Shown piece after piece: positions 27,099 through 36,414 of a DNA stretch of 64,000 bases (its first letter is position 1; each line of letters begins with the position of its first letter). The stretch is taken from positions 372,001 through 436,000 of the forward strand of contig CBDFNC010000004.1 of NCBI GenBank assembly GCA_965249895.1, given 5' to 3'. The stretch is from CBDFNC01 sp965249895 (GTDB taxonomy: Bacteria; Pseudomonadota; Gammaproteobacteria; Enterobacterales; CBDFNC01). The position numbers were made by a program, and so were the translations under genes. Under the pieces are notes generated by a model that was not told the origin of the DNA, did no database searches, and was given only the letters and a program-made list of their open reading frames with translations.

Positions 27099-30000
27099 TT
27101 AGCATGGGTTGTCACCTTTAACCCAAGGGCCCCAGTTAGAGTCTGGATTCTCACCTTGACTATACCACTTGTTGGTATAGTTGAAGTTATTGTAAGAAAC
27201 CGTTTCGCCTTTCGGATATTGAGTAGCGCTATTCCAAGGTTCTGCACAGGTACCAATAACTTCCTTCTTAAAGCTGGCATTAATAGTGGTGTTAGCCGTA
27301 ACACCGTCAACCAGATGCTGGTTACCTGTTACAGTCACCACCTGACCGTTTACAGTGACTTTATCCAGCTGATACTCGACACTTGGCGTAAAGGTATATA
27401 GTTGGCTGCCACCCGCATTTACGGTTGTTGGACCAGCTGGCGAAATACTGCCGTTGGTGCCTGCCGTAGCGGTGATAGTAAAGGTTTCAACAGTTACCTT
27501 CTTGAAGGAAACGCTAATTGCAGTATTGGCTGTAACGTTATCTGCATTGTAGGTGTTTCCAGTGTGTTGAACCGCCAGACCATCACGAGTCACCTTGTCC
27601 ACTACATAGGTATCTGCGGGTACAAAGGTAAACAACTCACTACCGCCACTGGTTACTTGTGCCGTTGTCGGAGCAACAGTACCGTTGCCTGTTGACGCAG
27701 CTGTCACAGTATAGATAGCAGAGTCATCGCCGAAGGTCGCTACCAGTGTATGATCTCCTGTCACATTGTTAAACGGAACACCATTTACAGGCAGTGGGTT
27801 AACGACAACACCGTTCACTTTCACTTCCAACAGCTTCTTACCTTGGTCCGCCTCGAACGTGAAGTTAACGCTACCGTTTTCATCTACAGGTATCGCACCC
27901 GACTTAGGCAGGATTTTACCGTAGTAGAAAGTTTGGCTTCCGTTACAAGTAACTCCATCCTGTCCCCAAGGTCCCCACTGTGCAACGCCCGGAACATTGT
28001 TGGAATTCTGCCAACCGGAAGTCCAAGTCTTGTTCTGGTAGGTTACTTTGTCACTAGCCTCGTAAAGTGTGCTCGCATCCCAGGCAGGGTCCGTACATTG
28101 CCCAGTGACAACATGCGGCGTTACCTTAGCATCGATAACATGAGGAATATCGTCAAGCGCTCTTGGGTTTTGTACCCAATCAATCACTTGTTTATGGGTC
28201 GCAAGACGGACGTCAGGATGCGTAAGTGCATACTCGACGAAGCGTTTTACCGCTATTGCCATGGGTGCGGTAGGCGTCCCATAGTAGTTTGAGTGAACAC
28301 CAATGGTAAGTGGTGCTTTATTTCCCTGAAGGCGTAGGTCCAGAGTATGCTTCAATATTGCGAAGATCTCATCTGGGTCGGTAAGGCCTGCTGTTGATGT
28401 AGACGTAGCTGTCAGGTTATAGTCAAACCCGGTAATTTTGCCCGCTTCCTCAGACCAGTCCCACTCAGTAATAGCTGCTTTAACCTTGGCCCTTAGGTTG
28501 ATCGGTAGACCATCCTTATGATCTGGCGGCACGATGAAAGGTGATAGTGGAATTTCCCACAGACCCGGGTAGGAGCCAATATTCAATAACCCCTTCTTAT
28601 CCCATATAGCCCTCGTAGTTGCACCTGGTGCGCCATCATGCAAGGTATAAGGCCAAGGGAAGTTGGTACCGTCTCGACCTCCGGCGTTACCGTCTTCGAT
28701 ACTGGTGTCGTATAGGAAACCTTCCGCTTGTAAAACACTCATAAGCGGGTCGTTGTATTGCAATCGAGGTGCGCGGAAACCGTAGATTTGGTCACGCGGA
28801 ATTCCCGTACTTACGATATTGCCGTTAGACGTAACGATCTCGCTTAACCACGTCGCGTAAGGCAATTGGGTACCGTCTACTCCTTCGTTGTGGGACTGAG
28901 TATGGTTACCGGCTTCATTACCTGCATCAAATGCAGCTTTCCATTCAGCGCCAACTGTGCCCACATAGGCGCCTGTGTGTAGGAAAGTCATCTTGGCAGG
29001 TTTACCGTCTAGGGTGAACGGGTTGTTTTTGCCTGTAGCGCCGGCAGGGTTGGTCTTGCTGTTAATCAATTGAGATAGCCATTTCACACCCGCAGGATTA
29101 CGGTTGTCGTCGGAGCTAATGGTCACAAACATAGGCACTTGTTCAGGCTTCAATCCACCCGGAGGTGATTTTAAAGGGGGTCTAGGGCCGTCAACGGGAA
29201 CGACTTTCGCCCCTTCCTTTTCCAGCCTAGCTAAAGCGGCGATAGCATAGATACCGGTTGCCTGGCCGAAGATAGTCGGCTCTGTGCCCGTGTAGTTAGT
29301 CCAGTTGTCATAATAGTTGATACCATGATCTTCCTGGCCGATAACGGTACCTGCATCATCCTTAATGTCAACCATATAGGAAGTGTTAAACTGCTTTTCC
29401 CACGCGTTTGGCGGAACAACAATATCAGGGTCTGCGGCAACATATTTGACCTTGGACGGACCGTTGCCCATTAGACCAAGCGGCACTTTATCAGGCTGCA
29501 AACGATAGATCTGGCTATGGAATTCGGCAGGAGTTTTACTAAGCCCTGTAGAATTTACAAAACTAATACCCCAAGGGTTACGACCCAACATATAATCCAG
29601 GTTGTTAAACGCCATCTCTGAATAGTAAGTGTCGCCGACATTTACTATCTCTTCCGCTGCGGTGCCCGCAACGTACAGCATGTTCGCCAGGTTACCCCAG
29701 TCGGGTATTTGAGCCGTGCTCCAGATATTGCCTTCCTGATTAGCATACGAGAGGTGGAAATCCAGCTCCATGTTGCTCTTGTGTCTGGTAACAGTATCGT
29801 ATTTAGCCAAAGGCTTATATGCCATTAAGATCGAGTTTGTCTCACTGAAATAGTAATCCAACCCTGACCCACCATCGTGCAACGCTGCAAATTCAAGCGC
29901 CTCAGTTTTGTATGCCGCATCACCGGTGAGTTCAAACAACCTGGCAGCGGCCAATATGCGTTCATTGTATATATCTTCGTCGAGGTAAAAATCGTTTTTA

Positions 30001-31001
30001 TCGTCACGCTCAAACGCATTTCGAGGCAACACATCCGCTTGCAAGGAGCGGTTGTAGATAGCGATTGCTTTGGCTTCATAGGTGGCAGCCAGTGCAGGGT
30101 CAAAAGGTTTGAAGGTTTTTGCACCATAAGCAAGGGCCGCTGCCGTCACCGCCATATGACTTGGAGAAAGTGCTGAAAGCGCTTCACGTTCACCATCACG
30201 CAAATCGTTTTCTGGTAGGCGCCAATGCGGCAAACCTACGTGGTCCTTACCGGTTGACAGCTGAATGATAAATTCATCGGTTTCACTGTCAGGCATGGTT
30301 TTCATCAGATAATCCAGGCCGAACTTAATCTCATCCAGGATATCGACGTATTGGGATTTACTGTAAGTCTTAACGAAGATGGTCGGGTTAGCTTGATACG
30401 CTTCCATCAACACGTTAGCCGTTTGCGCTATGGTCAAGGTAAACTTGATATAGTCCCCTGCATCATACCAACCACCTAGCATATCGGCTTTCTTGCCGGT
30501 AGGATCTATCGCCCACTTACCATTTTCTACGGGACCATCGATACGATAATAAGGCGCTTGCGCGTCAAGCATGTGGGATTTTGCATGGTCCAAAGTATCG
30601 TCGGTACCACTGCGCGCAACGCGTAACACTCGCAGCATTTCGTTGGCAATGTTGCCGTAAGGGTTGTCTTTTACAGACACGTCTGCAACGGCTGCACCCG
30701 GTACGTTAATGGTGTAATCACCGACATTTTTAATCGCACTAAAGTCGACTTCATAGTTGTAAGCTAACGCGGTAAATTTTGACTTACCGGTTGTGCTGTC
30801 GCCAAATGTACCTCTAAGTACCACTACGCCAGCGTCGGACACTGTCCAGGGTTTACCTTTGAGGTTGATATCAGACATAACGACGGCGGCTTTATCCCGC
30901 TCGGGGAAGTAACCAGCCAGGTTATGACGAATAAAAGTATCGGCGTAAGCAGCCTGCGTCATCGCAGCCAGGCCGGTAAGTGTAAAGAGAAGTTTCTTCA
31001 T
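27099..31001 (-). CDS. Secreted GH9 glycoside hydrolase fused to a CE4 polysaccharide deacetylase, with two ChtBD3-type modules
   Basis: The 1300-residue protein starts with a signal peptide (MKKLLFTLTGLAAMTQAAYA). Order: cellulase-N Ig-like domain (about 22-115); GH9 catalytic domain (about 120-595) with GGWYDAGDYIKF carrying the Asp base pair near 180-184 and the acid Glu in GTEPTIFGQATG near 573; NodB/CE4 domain (about 620-940) with metal ligands in ISSDDN (near 630) and NHTQSH (near 700), and RAPRLQYN; ChtBD3/CBM5-12 (about 968-1020); three bacterial-repeat units of InlB-B type (about 1025-1245); second ChtBD3 (about 1252-1300). AAGGAGC precedes the ATG. It may cut and deacetylate chitin- or glucosamine-type polymers; cellulose is the alternative. 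Confidence 0.92.
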   Translation of the reverse strand: MKKLLFTLTGLAAMTQAAYADTFIRHNLAGYFPERDKAAVVMSDINLKGKPWTVSDAGVVVLRGTFGDSTTGKSKFTALAYNYEVDFSAIKNVGDYTINVPGAAVADVSVKDNPYGNIANEMLRVLRVARSGTDDTLDHAKSHMLDAQAPYYRIDGPVENGKWAIDPTGKKADMLGGWYDAGDYIKFTLTIAQTANVLMEAYQANPTIFVKTYSKSQYVDILDEIKFGLDYLMKTMPDSETDEFIIQLSTGKDHVGLPHWRLPENDLRDGEREALSALSPSHMAVTAAALAYGAKTFKPFDPALAATYEAKAIAIYNRSLQADVLPRNAFERDDKNDFYLDEDIYNERILAAARLFELTGDAAYKTEALEFAALHDGGSGLDYYFSETNSILMAYKPLAKYDTVTRHKSNMELDFHLSYANQEGNIWSTAQIPDWGNLANMLYVAGTAAEEIVNVGDTYYSEMAFNNLDYMLGRNPWGISFVNSTGLSKTPAEFHSQIYRLQPDKVPLGLMGNGPSKVKYVAADPDIVVPPNAWEKQFNTSYMVDIKDDAGTVIGQEDHGINYYDNWTNYTGTEPTIFGQATGIYAIAALARLEKEGAKVVPVDGPRPPLKSPPGGLKPEQVPMFVTISSDDNRNPAGVKWLSQLINSKTNPAGATGKNNPFTLDGKPAKMTFLHTGAYVGTVGAEWKAAFDAGNEAGNHTQSHNEGVDGTQLPYATWLSEIVTSNGNIVSTGIPRDQIYGFRAPRLQYNDPLMSVLQAEGFLYDTSIEDGNAGGRDGTNFPWPYTLHDGAPGATTRAIWDKKGLLNIGSYPGLWEIPLSPFIVPPDHKDGLPINLRAKVKAAITEWDWSEEAGKITGFDYNLTATSTSTAGLTDPDEIFAILKHTLDLRLQGNKAPLTIGVHSNYYGTPTAPMAIAVKRFVEYALTHPDVRLATHKQVIDWVQNPRALDDIPHVIDAKVTPHVVTGQCTDPAWDASTLYEASDKVTYQNKTWTSGWQNSNNVPGVAQWGPWGQDGVTCNGSQTFYYGKILPKSGAIPVDENGSVNFTFEADQGKKLLEVKVNGVVVNPLPVNGVPFNNVTGDHTLVATFGDDSAIYTVTAASTGNGTVAPTTAQVTSGGSELFTFVPADTYVVDKVTRDGLAVQHTGNTYNADNVTANTAISVSFKKVTVETFTITATAGTNGSISPAGPTTVNAGGSQLYTFTPSVEYQLDKVTVNGQVVTVTGNQHLVDGVTANTTINASFKKEVIGTCAEPWNSATQYPKGETVSYNNFNYTNKWYSQGENPDSNWGPWVKGDNPC

Positions 31002-31096
31002 CTTTGCTCCTTAAAACGAATTTAGGAAAGGAACGACATAATCCCATCCATGATAAGCACTACCCGGTTGTTATTCTGTATTTTCTAGAACAGATT

Positions 31097-31142
31097 TTGT
31101 GATTGATGTTATCCGACAGTAGTGGTGTAACATCAATCACAA
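31097..31142. promoter_or_regulatory. 15-base perfect inverted repeat before the GH9-CE4 gene
   Basis: TTGTGATTGATGTTA at 31097-31111 and its exact inverse at 31128-31142 are separated by 16 bases. The block ends about 95 bases before the GH9-CE4 start codon. It could be an operator for a dimeric regulator or an mRNA hairpin. There is no T run. Confidence 0.6.
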
Positions 31143-31232
31143 GAAACCCGCCCATCGACAGAGTTCAGCAGCCAAATTCACGCATCATATTTTATTTGAA
31201 TGCGCCCGGACCAAACCTTTCCGCCTGAAACC

Positions 31233-31364
31233 CCCTGTCTAGCCGGCATTGTCAGAGTTCACTTTCCTTCAAGCCTGACCATGTAAATACATCGAACTCG
31301 TCGCTTAGCATTTATAACGTTAAGCGAATATAGATTAAGCAGACTTGTTAAATAAATGTCACGT
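31233..31364 (+). repeat. 132-bp repeat, copy 2
   Basis: This is the second copy of the block at 22331-22462, in the same orientation and of the same length. It carries no gene. Its right end overlaps the 22-base motif (31353-31374) shared with the region before the orphan regulator. Confidence 0.75.
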
Positions 31365-31487
31365 AACATAGGGTAAATGTCGAAAAATCGTATGTTACAT
31401 TGCCCCGATTTGGGATCGGTGAAACACCAGGGATATATGTGCAAGGGGGATTACGCCTGACATTAAGGTATGTTACACATTGTTACA
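31353..31487. promoter_or_regulatory. Candidate regulatory sites before the CBS-GGDEF-EAL gene
   Basis: The 22-base block at 31353-31374 is the exact inverse of 25022-25043. The paired motif TGTTACACATTGTTACA at 31471-31487 matches the inverse of the one at 24987-25003, except for three central bases. Both lie in the gap between GH9-CE4 and the c-di-GMP protein. Confidence 0.45.
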
Positions 31488-31670
31488 ATTGACAACCATA
31501 ATATTAATTAAGCTATTGAGCGGAATAGTAATTTAGCCAGCTAGTAAGAGGTATTACGAGTAAGTTCATTGTCAGCACAATAATAGCCGCAGACAAATCC
31601 GTGGTTTTCGTGGATTACCTCAAGGTCCATATTCAATTCATGAATATTTGATTTTAATCCGTAGACTTTC

Positions 31671-34244
31671 ATGCGGGCCACATCTATCCTCATTCATGAA
31701 TTTGTGAGCTTACGTGGAAGTAGTTTGAAGTCTCCCGTGCCGATAGAAACATCGTCTAATAATGAAAAATCTGTGATTGAAGCTGTTGAACGCAATGCAG
31801 TGATCTGTTCACCAGAACTTAGCCTGAAAGATGCCACCGTTTTAATGTACGCCCGTCACTGCAGCTCCATTATTGTGGTGATGAATGGATCGCCTGTTGG
31901 GATCTGGACTGAGGCGGACTCATTGAAGGTCGACTTCTCCGACCCCAATGAACTGGAGCAACCCATTTCAACCGTAATGAGCAGTTCCCTGCACACTATC
32001 TCAACTGATATGTCGCTGGACGATGCGGCGCTAAAATTAAAGCGTCACGCTATTCGCCACCTGATTGTCGTTGATAAGGAGGGGCTGCTGTTTGGCATCC
32101 TGTCTCAAAGTGATGTGGTAACGCACCAGGACGCCGAGTACTTCCTCAGCATGACAGAAATCGGCTCCATCATGCCCAAGCAAATGCCACCCCAGCTCCA
32201 ACAATCGGCTTCACTACAAGATGCAGTGAATGCAATGAGATTAGCACGAAGTGATTCTCTTATTGTGACCCAGCAAGGTGAACCAACCGGCCTTATTTCC
32301 GAACGAGACCTAGTTAGGTTAATAGCGCAAGGCCGGATCAACGTAACACTGGCAGATGTGATGAGTAAACCACTTATCGGCGTTCCTCAAACCATGAGCC
32401 TTCTCGCAACCCGCTCATTGATGGAAAAACGCCATATACGCCACATGGGTGTAAACGATAGTCAGGGCAAACTAATTGGACTGATCTCCTTTTCCGATAT
32501 TCTGACTAACATCGAACATACCTATGTGAGTCGATTGCGTACCGTACTGGCAAGCCAATCTGCCGACCTTAGAGCTACCACACAACACCTTCACATGGCT
32601 CATACCCTAATAGAAGCGTCTATGGATGGCATCATGGTGACCAACGAGCAAGGTATTATCCAGTCAATCAATCCAGCGTTTAGTATTTTGACGGGCTACT
32701 CGGAAGCAGAAGCAATCGGACAACCGGCTAGTTTGATAAGCTCTGGTATCCATGACGCCAGCTTCTATGAAAAGATGTGGGATGAGATCAACAGCCAGGG
32801 CCGCTGGCAAGGGGAGATCTGGAATCGTCGTAAGAGTGGCGAAGCCTACCCTGAATGGCTAACGATAACGCGAATTAAGGAGCCCCATACTCGGCGCACC
32901 CTTTACGCCGGTATCTTTAGTGATATCACCGAGCGCAAAAAGTCTGAGCAGATCATAGAGAATCTCGCCTATTATGACCCTTTGACCAAATTACCCAACC
33001 GGCAGCTTTTATTTGATCGCCTGGATGTTGCTCTGGCTAACGCCCACCGCGAAAATGAACGTATCGCGCTTATGTTTATCGACCTCGACCACTTTAAAAA
33101 GATCAACGACTCACTCGGCCATACAGTGGGCGATAATGTCTTAATAGAGGTAACCAAGCGTTTAAAAGCAGCCACTCGCGAAGGAGATACCCTGGCCCGA
33201 ATTGGCGGAGATGAGCTGATCCTTTTGTTAACCGAAGTTCACGATTCAGATATCGTTTTCCGCGCCGCGCAGCGTATGTCGGAATGTATGAAAGAGAACA
33301 TTGATGTAGACGACAATAAACTGTTTGTCACTTCCAGTATTGGTTGCGCTATCTATCCAGAAGATGGCAAAGACAGGGAAGCATTGTTAAGAAATGCCGA
33401 TACGGCTATGTATCGAGCAAAACAGGCGGGCCGTAACACCTTCCGACTCTATTCCTCCGAAATGAATGCACTCTCTCACGAGCGCCTAAAAATGGAGAAC
33501 CGCCTGCGCACAGCCCTGAACAACAAGCGTTTTTTTCTAGAGTATCAGCCTAAGCAATCACTTATAACTAACCAAATTATTGGCGTTGAGGCCCTTATAC
33601 GCTGGCAGGACGAGGAGCTTGGCCTGATCCGCCCGGATCAGTTTATCCCCCTTGCAGAGGATCTTGGACTGATCGACGAAATTGGATCCTGGGTATTACA
33701 TGAATCGGCACAACAGAGTAAATCTTGGCAACAACAGGGCCTACCTCCTTTACAGGTATCCGTAAACGTTTCCGCCCGCCAGTTTAAAAATAGAGACCTT
33801 ATAAATCATGTGGAAAACGCGTTGGCCAGCGCAGGTCTCGCTGCTAATTTACTGGATATCGAAATTACAGAAAGCTGTCTAATGGACGATCTCGAGTCAG
33901 TTCAAGCGAGCCTTAAATATTTGCGCAATAAGGGAGTGAGTATTTCTATCGACGATTTTGGCACAGGTTTTTCCAGTCTGAACTTGCTTAACCAGTTACC
34001 ACTCGACTGCCTCAAAATTGATCGTAGTTTTATGCAAGGGATCCCCGGAAAGCCTGAGAATGAAGTACTGGTTTCGACCATCATTTTGATGGCGCATAAC
34101 CTTGGCCTTAAAGTGGTTGCAGAAGGAGTAGAAACACAGGAGCAGCGACAGTTTCTGCAAGAGCTGAACTGTGACCAAATACAAGGTTACTATTTTAGTA
34201 GACCGGTGAGCGCCGATCAAATAGTGGCTCTGGTGTCGGCATAA
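31671..34244 (+). CDS. CBS-PAS-GGDEF-EAL signalling protein
   Basis: The 857-residue cytoplasmic protein has four CBS motifs in two pairs (about 30-290; repeats of the form IVVxxxGxxxGIxSxxD), a PAS domain (about 310-430; IEASMDGIMVTNEQGIIQSI), a GGDEF domain (about 440-600) and an EAL domain (about 610-855). The cyclase signature reads RIGGDEL, with Leu in place of Phe. The phosphodiesterase residues are present: EALIRW, EITES, DDFGTG, KIDRSF and EGVET. No membrane segment is seen. It makes or breaks c-di-GMP in response to adenosine nucleotides at the CBS pairs and a PAS cue. The start codon is uncertain, as the first 25 residues do not look conserved. Confidence 0.92.
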   Translation: MRATSILIHEFVSLRGSSLKSPVPIETSSNNEKSVIEAVERNAVICSPELSLKDATVLMYARHCSSIIVVMNGSPVGIWTEADSLKVDFSDPNELEQPISTVMSSSLHTISTDMSLDDAALKLKRHAIRHLIVVDKEGLLFGILSQSDVVTHQDAEYFLSMTEIGSIMPKQMPPQLQQSASLQDAVNAMRLARSDSLIVTQQGEPTGLISERDLVRLIAQGRINVTLADVMSKPLIGVPQTMSLLATRSLMEKRHIRHMGVNDSQGKLIGLISFSDILTNIEHTYVSRLRTVLASQSADLRATTQHLHMAHTLIEASMDGIMVTNEQGIIQSINPAFSILTGYSEAEAIGQPASLISSGIHDASFYEKMWDEINSQGRWQGEIWNRRKSGEAYPEWLTITRIKEPHTRRTLYAGIFSDITERKKSEQIIENLAYYDPLTKLPNRQLLFDRLDVALANAHRENERIALMFIDLDHFKKINDSLGHTVGDNVLIEVTKRLKAATREGDTLARIGGDELILLLTEVHDSDIVFRAAQRMSECMKENIDVDDNKLFVTSSIGCAIYPEDGKDREALLRNADTAMYRAKQAGRNTFRLYSSEMNALSHERLKMENRLRTALNNKRFFLEYQPKQSLITNQIIGVEALIRWQDEELGLIRPDQFIPLAEDLGLIDEIGSWVLHESAQQSKSWQQQGLPPLQVSVNVSARQFKNRDLINHVENALASAGLAANLLDIEITESCLMDDLESVQASLKYLRNKGVSISIDDFGTGFSSLNLLNQLPLDCLKIDRSFMQGIPGKPENEVLVSTIILMAHNLGLKVVAEGVETQEQRQFLQELNCDQIQGYYFSRPVSADQIVALVSA

Positions 34245-34695
34245 CTCTGGCAGGCCTTGAAACAGACACCTCTTTTTCAACGGCTAAACTGGTAACCCCC
34301 ACAACGATCGTTTGCTAACTCAGCAGCACCAACACTTCCCCTTAACACCTATCAGCGCCTCATTACCCTCGTAGTCAGGAAAATTGGCAACCACAACTGT
34401 GGTTACAATTACAGCATTCACGATTATGCATATTCAAAAACAACGTTGTTCGTTGATTAGCCATCTGATTACGTGTAGCAAATGAAGCGAGATCTTTAGG
34501 ATAAATTTTAATTTAGATAGTCAGAAACCCTGACAAACGCTAATAGGACCTCCTGAGCGCACCGCTACACCTGGGTATCCATTGGCTCGCAGCAAAGAGA
34601 GTACTGCCCCAATGCTATTAATTTAACGTCCTGCAAATACAGGAATTTCCGATTCCCGTATTCCATCCTGAGCCCAACTAGGGTATAAGAGCGCT
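34245..34695. other. Intergenic region with a small palindrome
   Basis: No gene is seen in 451 bases. An interrupted palindrome AACCACA-AC-TGTGGTT lies at 34389-34404 and could be a binding site. The right end should hold the promoter of the RIO kinase gene. Confidence 0.4.
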
Positions 34696-35550
34696 ATGAA
34701 AATACCAAAACGCATCCAACCCCTGGTTGAAGATGGCTTAGTGGATGAAGTCACCCGACAGTTAATGAGCGGGAAAGAAGCAACCGTATATATAGTGCGC
34801 AGTGGCAATGAGATCCGTTGTGCGAAAGTCTATAAAGAAGCCGATAAGCGGAGCTTTAAGCAGGCAGTTCAATATCAGGAAGGCCGCAAAGTACGCAATA
34901 GCCGCCGCGCCCGCGCCATGGAGAAAGGCTCTAAGTTTGGCCGGGATCAGCAGGAGCAGGCCTGGCAAAATGCAGAGGTTGACGCCCTCTACCGCCTGGC
35001 CAACGCCGGTGTACGCGTCCCTGAGCCCTACGGCTGCTTTGACGGTGTCTTATTGATGGAATTAATCACCGATGATGATGGCGAGGTCGCTCCGCGACTG
35101 AACGATGTCAGCATGTCCGCCGAACAGGCGCGTGAAGATCACGACGTTATCATGACCTATGTGTCACGCATGCTCTGCGCCGGCATTGTGCATGGCGATC
35201 TGTCGGAATTTAACGTGCTGGTAGATGAATATGGTCCGGTGATCATAGACTTACCTCAAGCAGTGGATGCCGCTGCCAATAACCACGCCCAGAGTATGTT
35301 GGCGCGAGACGTCAACAATATGACCTCCTATTATGCTCAATTCGCCCCGGAATTAGCCGACACTAAATACGCCAAGGAGATTTGGGCGTTGTATGAAAAA
35401 GGTGAGTTACACCCTGAAACAGAGCTGACGGGTTACTTCGAGGAAACCACCGAAGCCGCGGATGTCGATTCAGTCATCGAAGAAATCAAAGCCGCATTTG
35501 CTGAAGAGCAAGACCGCCGGGAGCGGATCCGCGAAGCCCAGGAACTATAA
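34696..35550 (+). CDS. RIO1-family serine protein kinase
   Basis: The 284-residue protein is a bacterial RIO kinase: the phosphate-binding loop reads MSGKEATVYIV, the catalytic loop IVHGDLSEFNVLV (Asp as base) and the metal-binding loop VIIDLPQAVD. Between them lies LLMELITDDDGEVAPRL as hinge. The C-terminal 50 residues are acidic. In archaea and eukaryotes RIO kinases act in ribosome maturation; bacterial targets are not known. A perfect 13-base inverted repeat lies 12 bases after the stop, so it is a single-gene unit. Confidence 0.93.
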   Translation: MKIPKRIQPLVEDGLVDEVTRQLMSGKEATVYIVRSGNEIRCAKVYKEADKRSFKQAVQYQEGRKVRNSRRARAMEKGSKFGRDQQEQAWQNAEVDALYRLANAGVRVPEPYGCFDGVLLMELITDDDGEVAPRLNDVSMSAEQAREDHDVIMTYVSRMLCAGIVHGDLSEFNVLVDEYGPVIIDLPQAVDAAANNHAQSMLARDVNNMTSYYAQFAPELADTKYAKEIWALYEKGELHPETELTGYFEETTEAADVDSVIEEIKAAFAEEQDRRERIREAQEL

Positions 35551-35562
35551 GCTAGCTTCATT

Positions 35563-35602
35563 CAGGATTAAAAGCATTGCCATAACAACGCTTTTAATCC
35601 TG
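35563..35602 (+). terminator. Stem-loop after the RIO kinase gene
   Basis: A perfect 13-base inverted repeat (CAGGATTAAAAGC with its inverse) and a 14-base loop start 12 bases after the stop codon. A modest T-rich tail follows, which fits a terminator. Confidence 0.65.
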
Positions 35603-35929
35603 CTTCTTAACTGTCGAGCATTCCGCACATACATCAAGCAATCGATAGACCACTAACATATCTATATCGCAAGGAGCAATTTAGTGCTCGGCCATTTTAT
35701 CCCCCATACTTGTAACAATACTAACAGCGATATCTGCTTATTGTCGCTCGCTGGGCTTATGGCGCAATAAGCCTCAGACTTGATGATATGTAGCTTGACC
35801 ACCGCTTAAACCAATAATTGATAAGCCGCTGTACTCAAAAACGTAAACCTGTTGAATGGTCGCCCTAACCAGGGAATGAGGTCTAGGATGTAACAGCCCG
35901 AGCAGCAGTTAACAAATAGGCTCCATGGC
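35603..35929. other. Intergenic region before the cytochrome b562 gene
   Basis: No gene or distinct structure is seen in 327 bases. It probably carries the promoter of the cytochrome pair. Confidence 0.35.
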
Positions 35930-36391
35930 ATGCTTAAAATATACTTATTACTTCTCACACTTTTCACCATACCTACATTGCTGTCCAGCCCTGCGATGGC
36001 TCACGCCAGCCATTGTGAAAATACTGAGCTGGACGAGGTAATGAAAGAGATGAAAGCAAACTTTAAAGCTTACATCAAGGCATACAACTCCAATGACAAG
36101 CCGGAAATGCAACGTCAGCTGGATAAACTGATCCTCTCCAGCAACAAAGCGAAAGAAAGAATACCGCTAAAACTGCTGGGACATAATACTCGTTCCGTAA
36201 AGGCTGCTGAAGATCTTGCTCCTAACCAGCAAATGGAACATAAGGGTTATATTCAAGGTATGGACGACTTGCTTGCTATGTTCGACAAATTGAAAACAGC
36301 GCAAAGTAAAAAAGAGAAAAAAGCCCTTTTTTCTATGATCAAGAAGCACACTAAAAAAAGCCATAAGGAATTTCGCAAAAACTGTGATTAA
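35930..36391 (+). CDS. Cytochrome b562-like periplasmic four-helix protein
   Basis: The 153-residue product has a signal peptide (about 24 residues, cleavage near SPAMAHA) and a helical, lysine-rich body. It fits the cytochrome b562 family, which holds a non-covalent heme through a Met near the N-terminus (ELDEVMKEMKANFKAY) and a His near the C-terminus (KKHTKKSHKEFRKNCD). It is read 23 bases before a cytochrome b561 gene on the same strand. Electron transfer between the two is the likely role. The heme ligands were assigned by position only. Confidence 0.78.
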   Translation: MLKIYLLLLTLFTIPTLLSSPAMAHASHCENTELDEVMKEMKANFKAYIKAYNSNDKPEMQRQLDKLILSSNKAKERIPLKLLGHNTRSVKAAEDLAPNQQMEHKGYIQGMDDLLAMFDKLKTAQSKKEKKALFSMIKKHTKKSHKEFRKNCD

Positions 36392-36414
36392 ACCGTCACC
36401 CGGAGATTCTGATT

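Noticed and set aside
27156..28292. Several plus-strand frames within the GH9-CE4 region
   Set aside because: All are shadows of the 1300-codon minus-strand gene with clear domain content.
31259..31444. 61-codon minus-strand frame
   Set aside because: It lies in the non-coding 132-bp repeat and shows no coding features.
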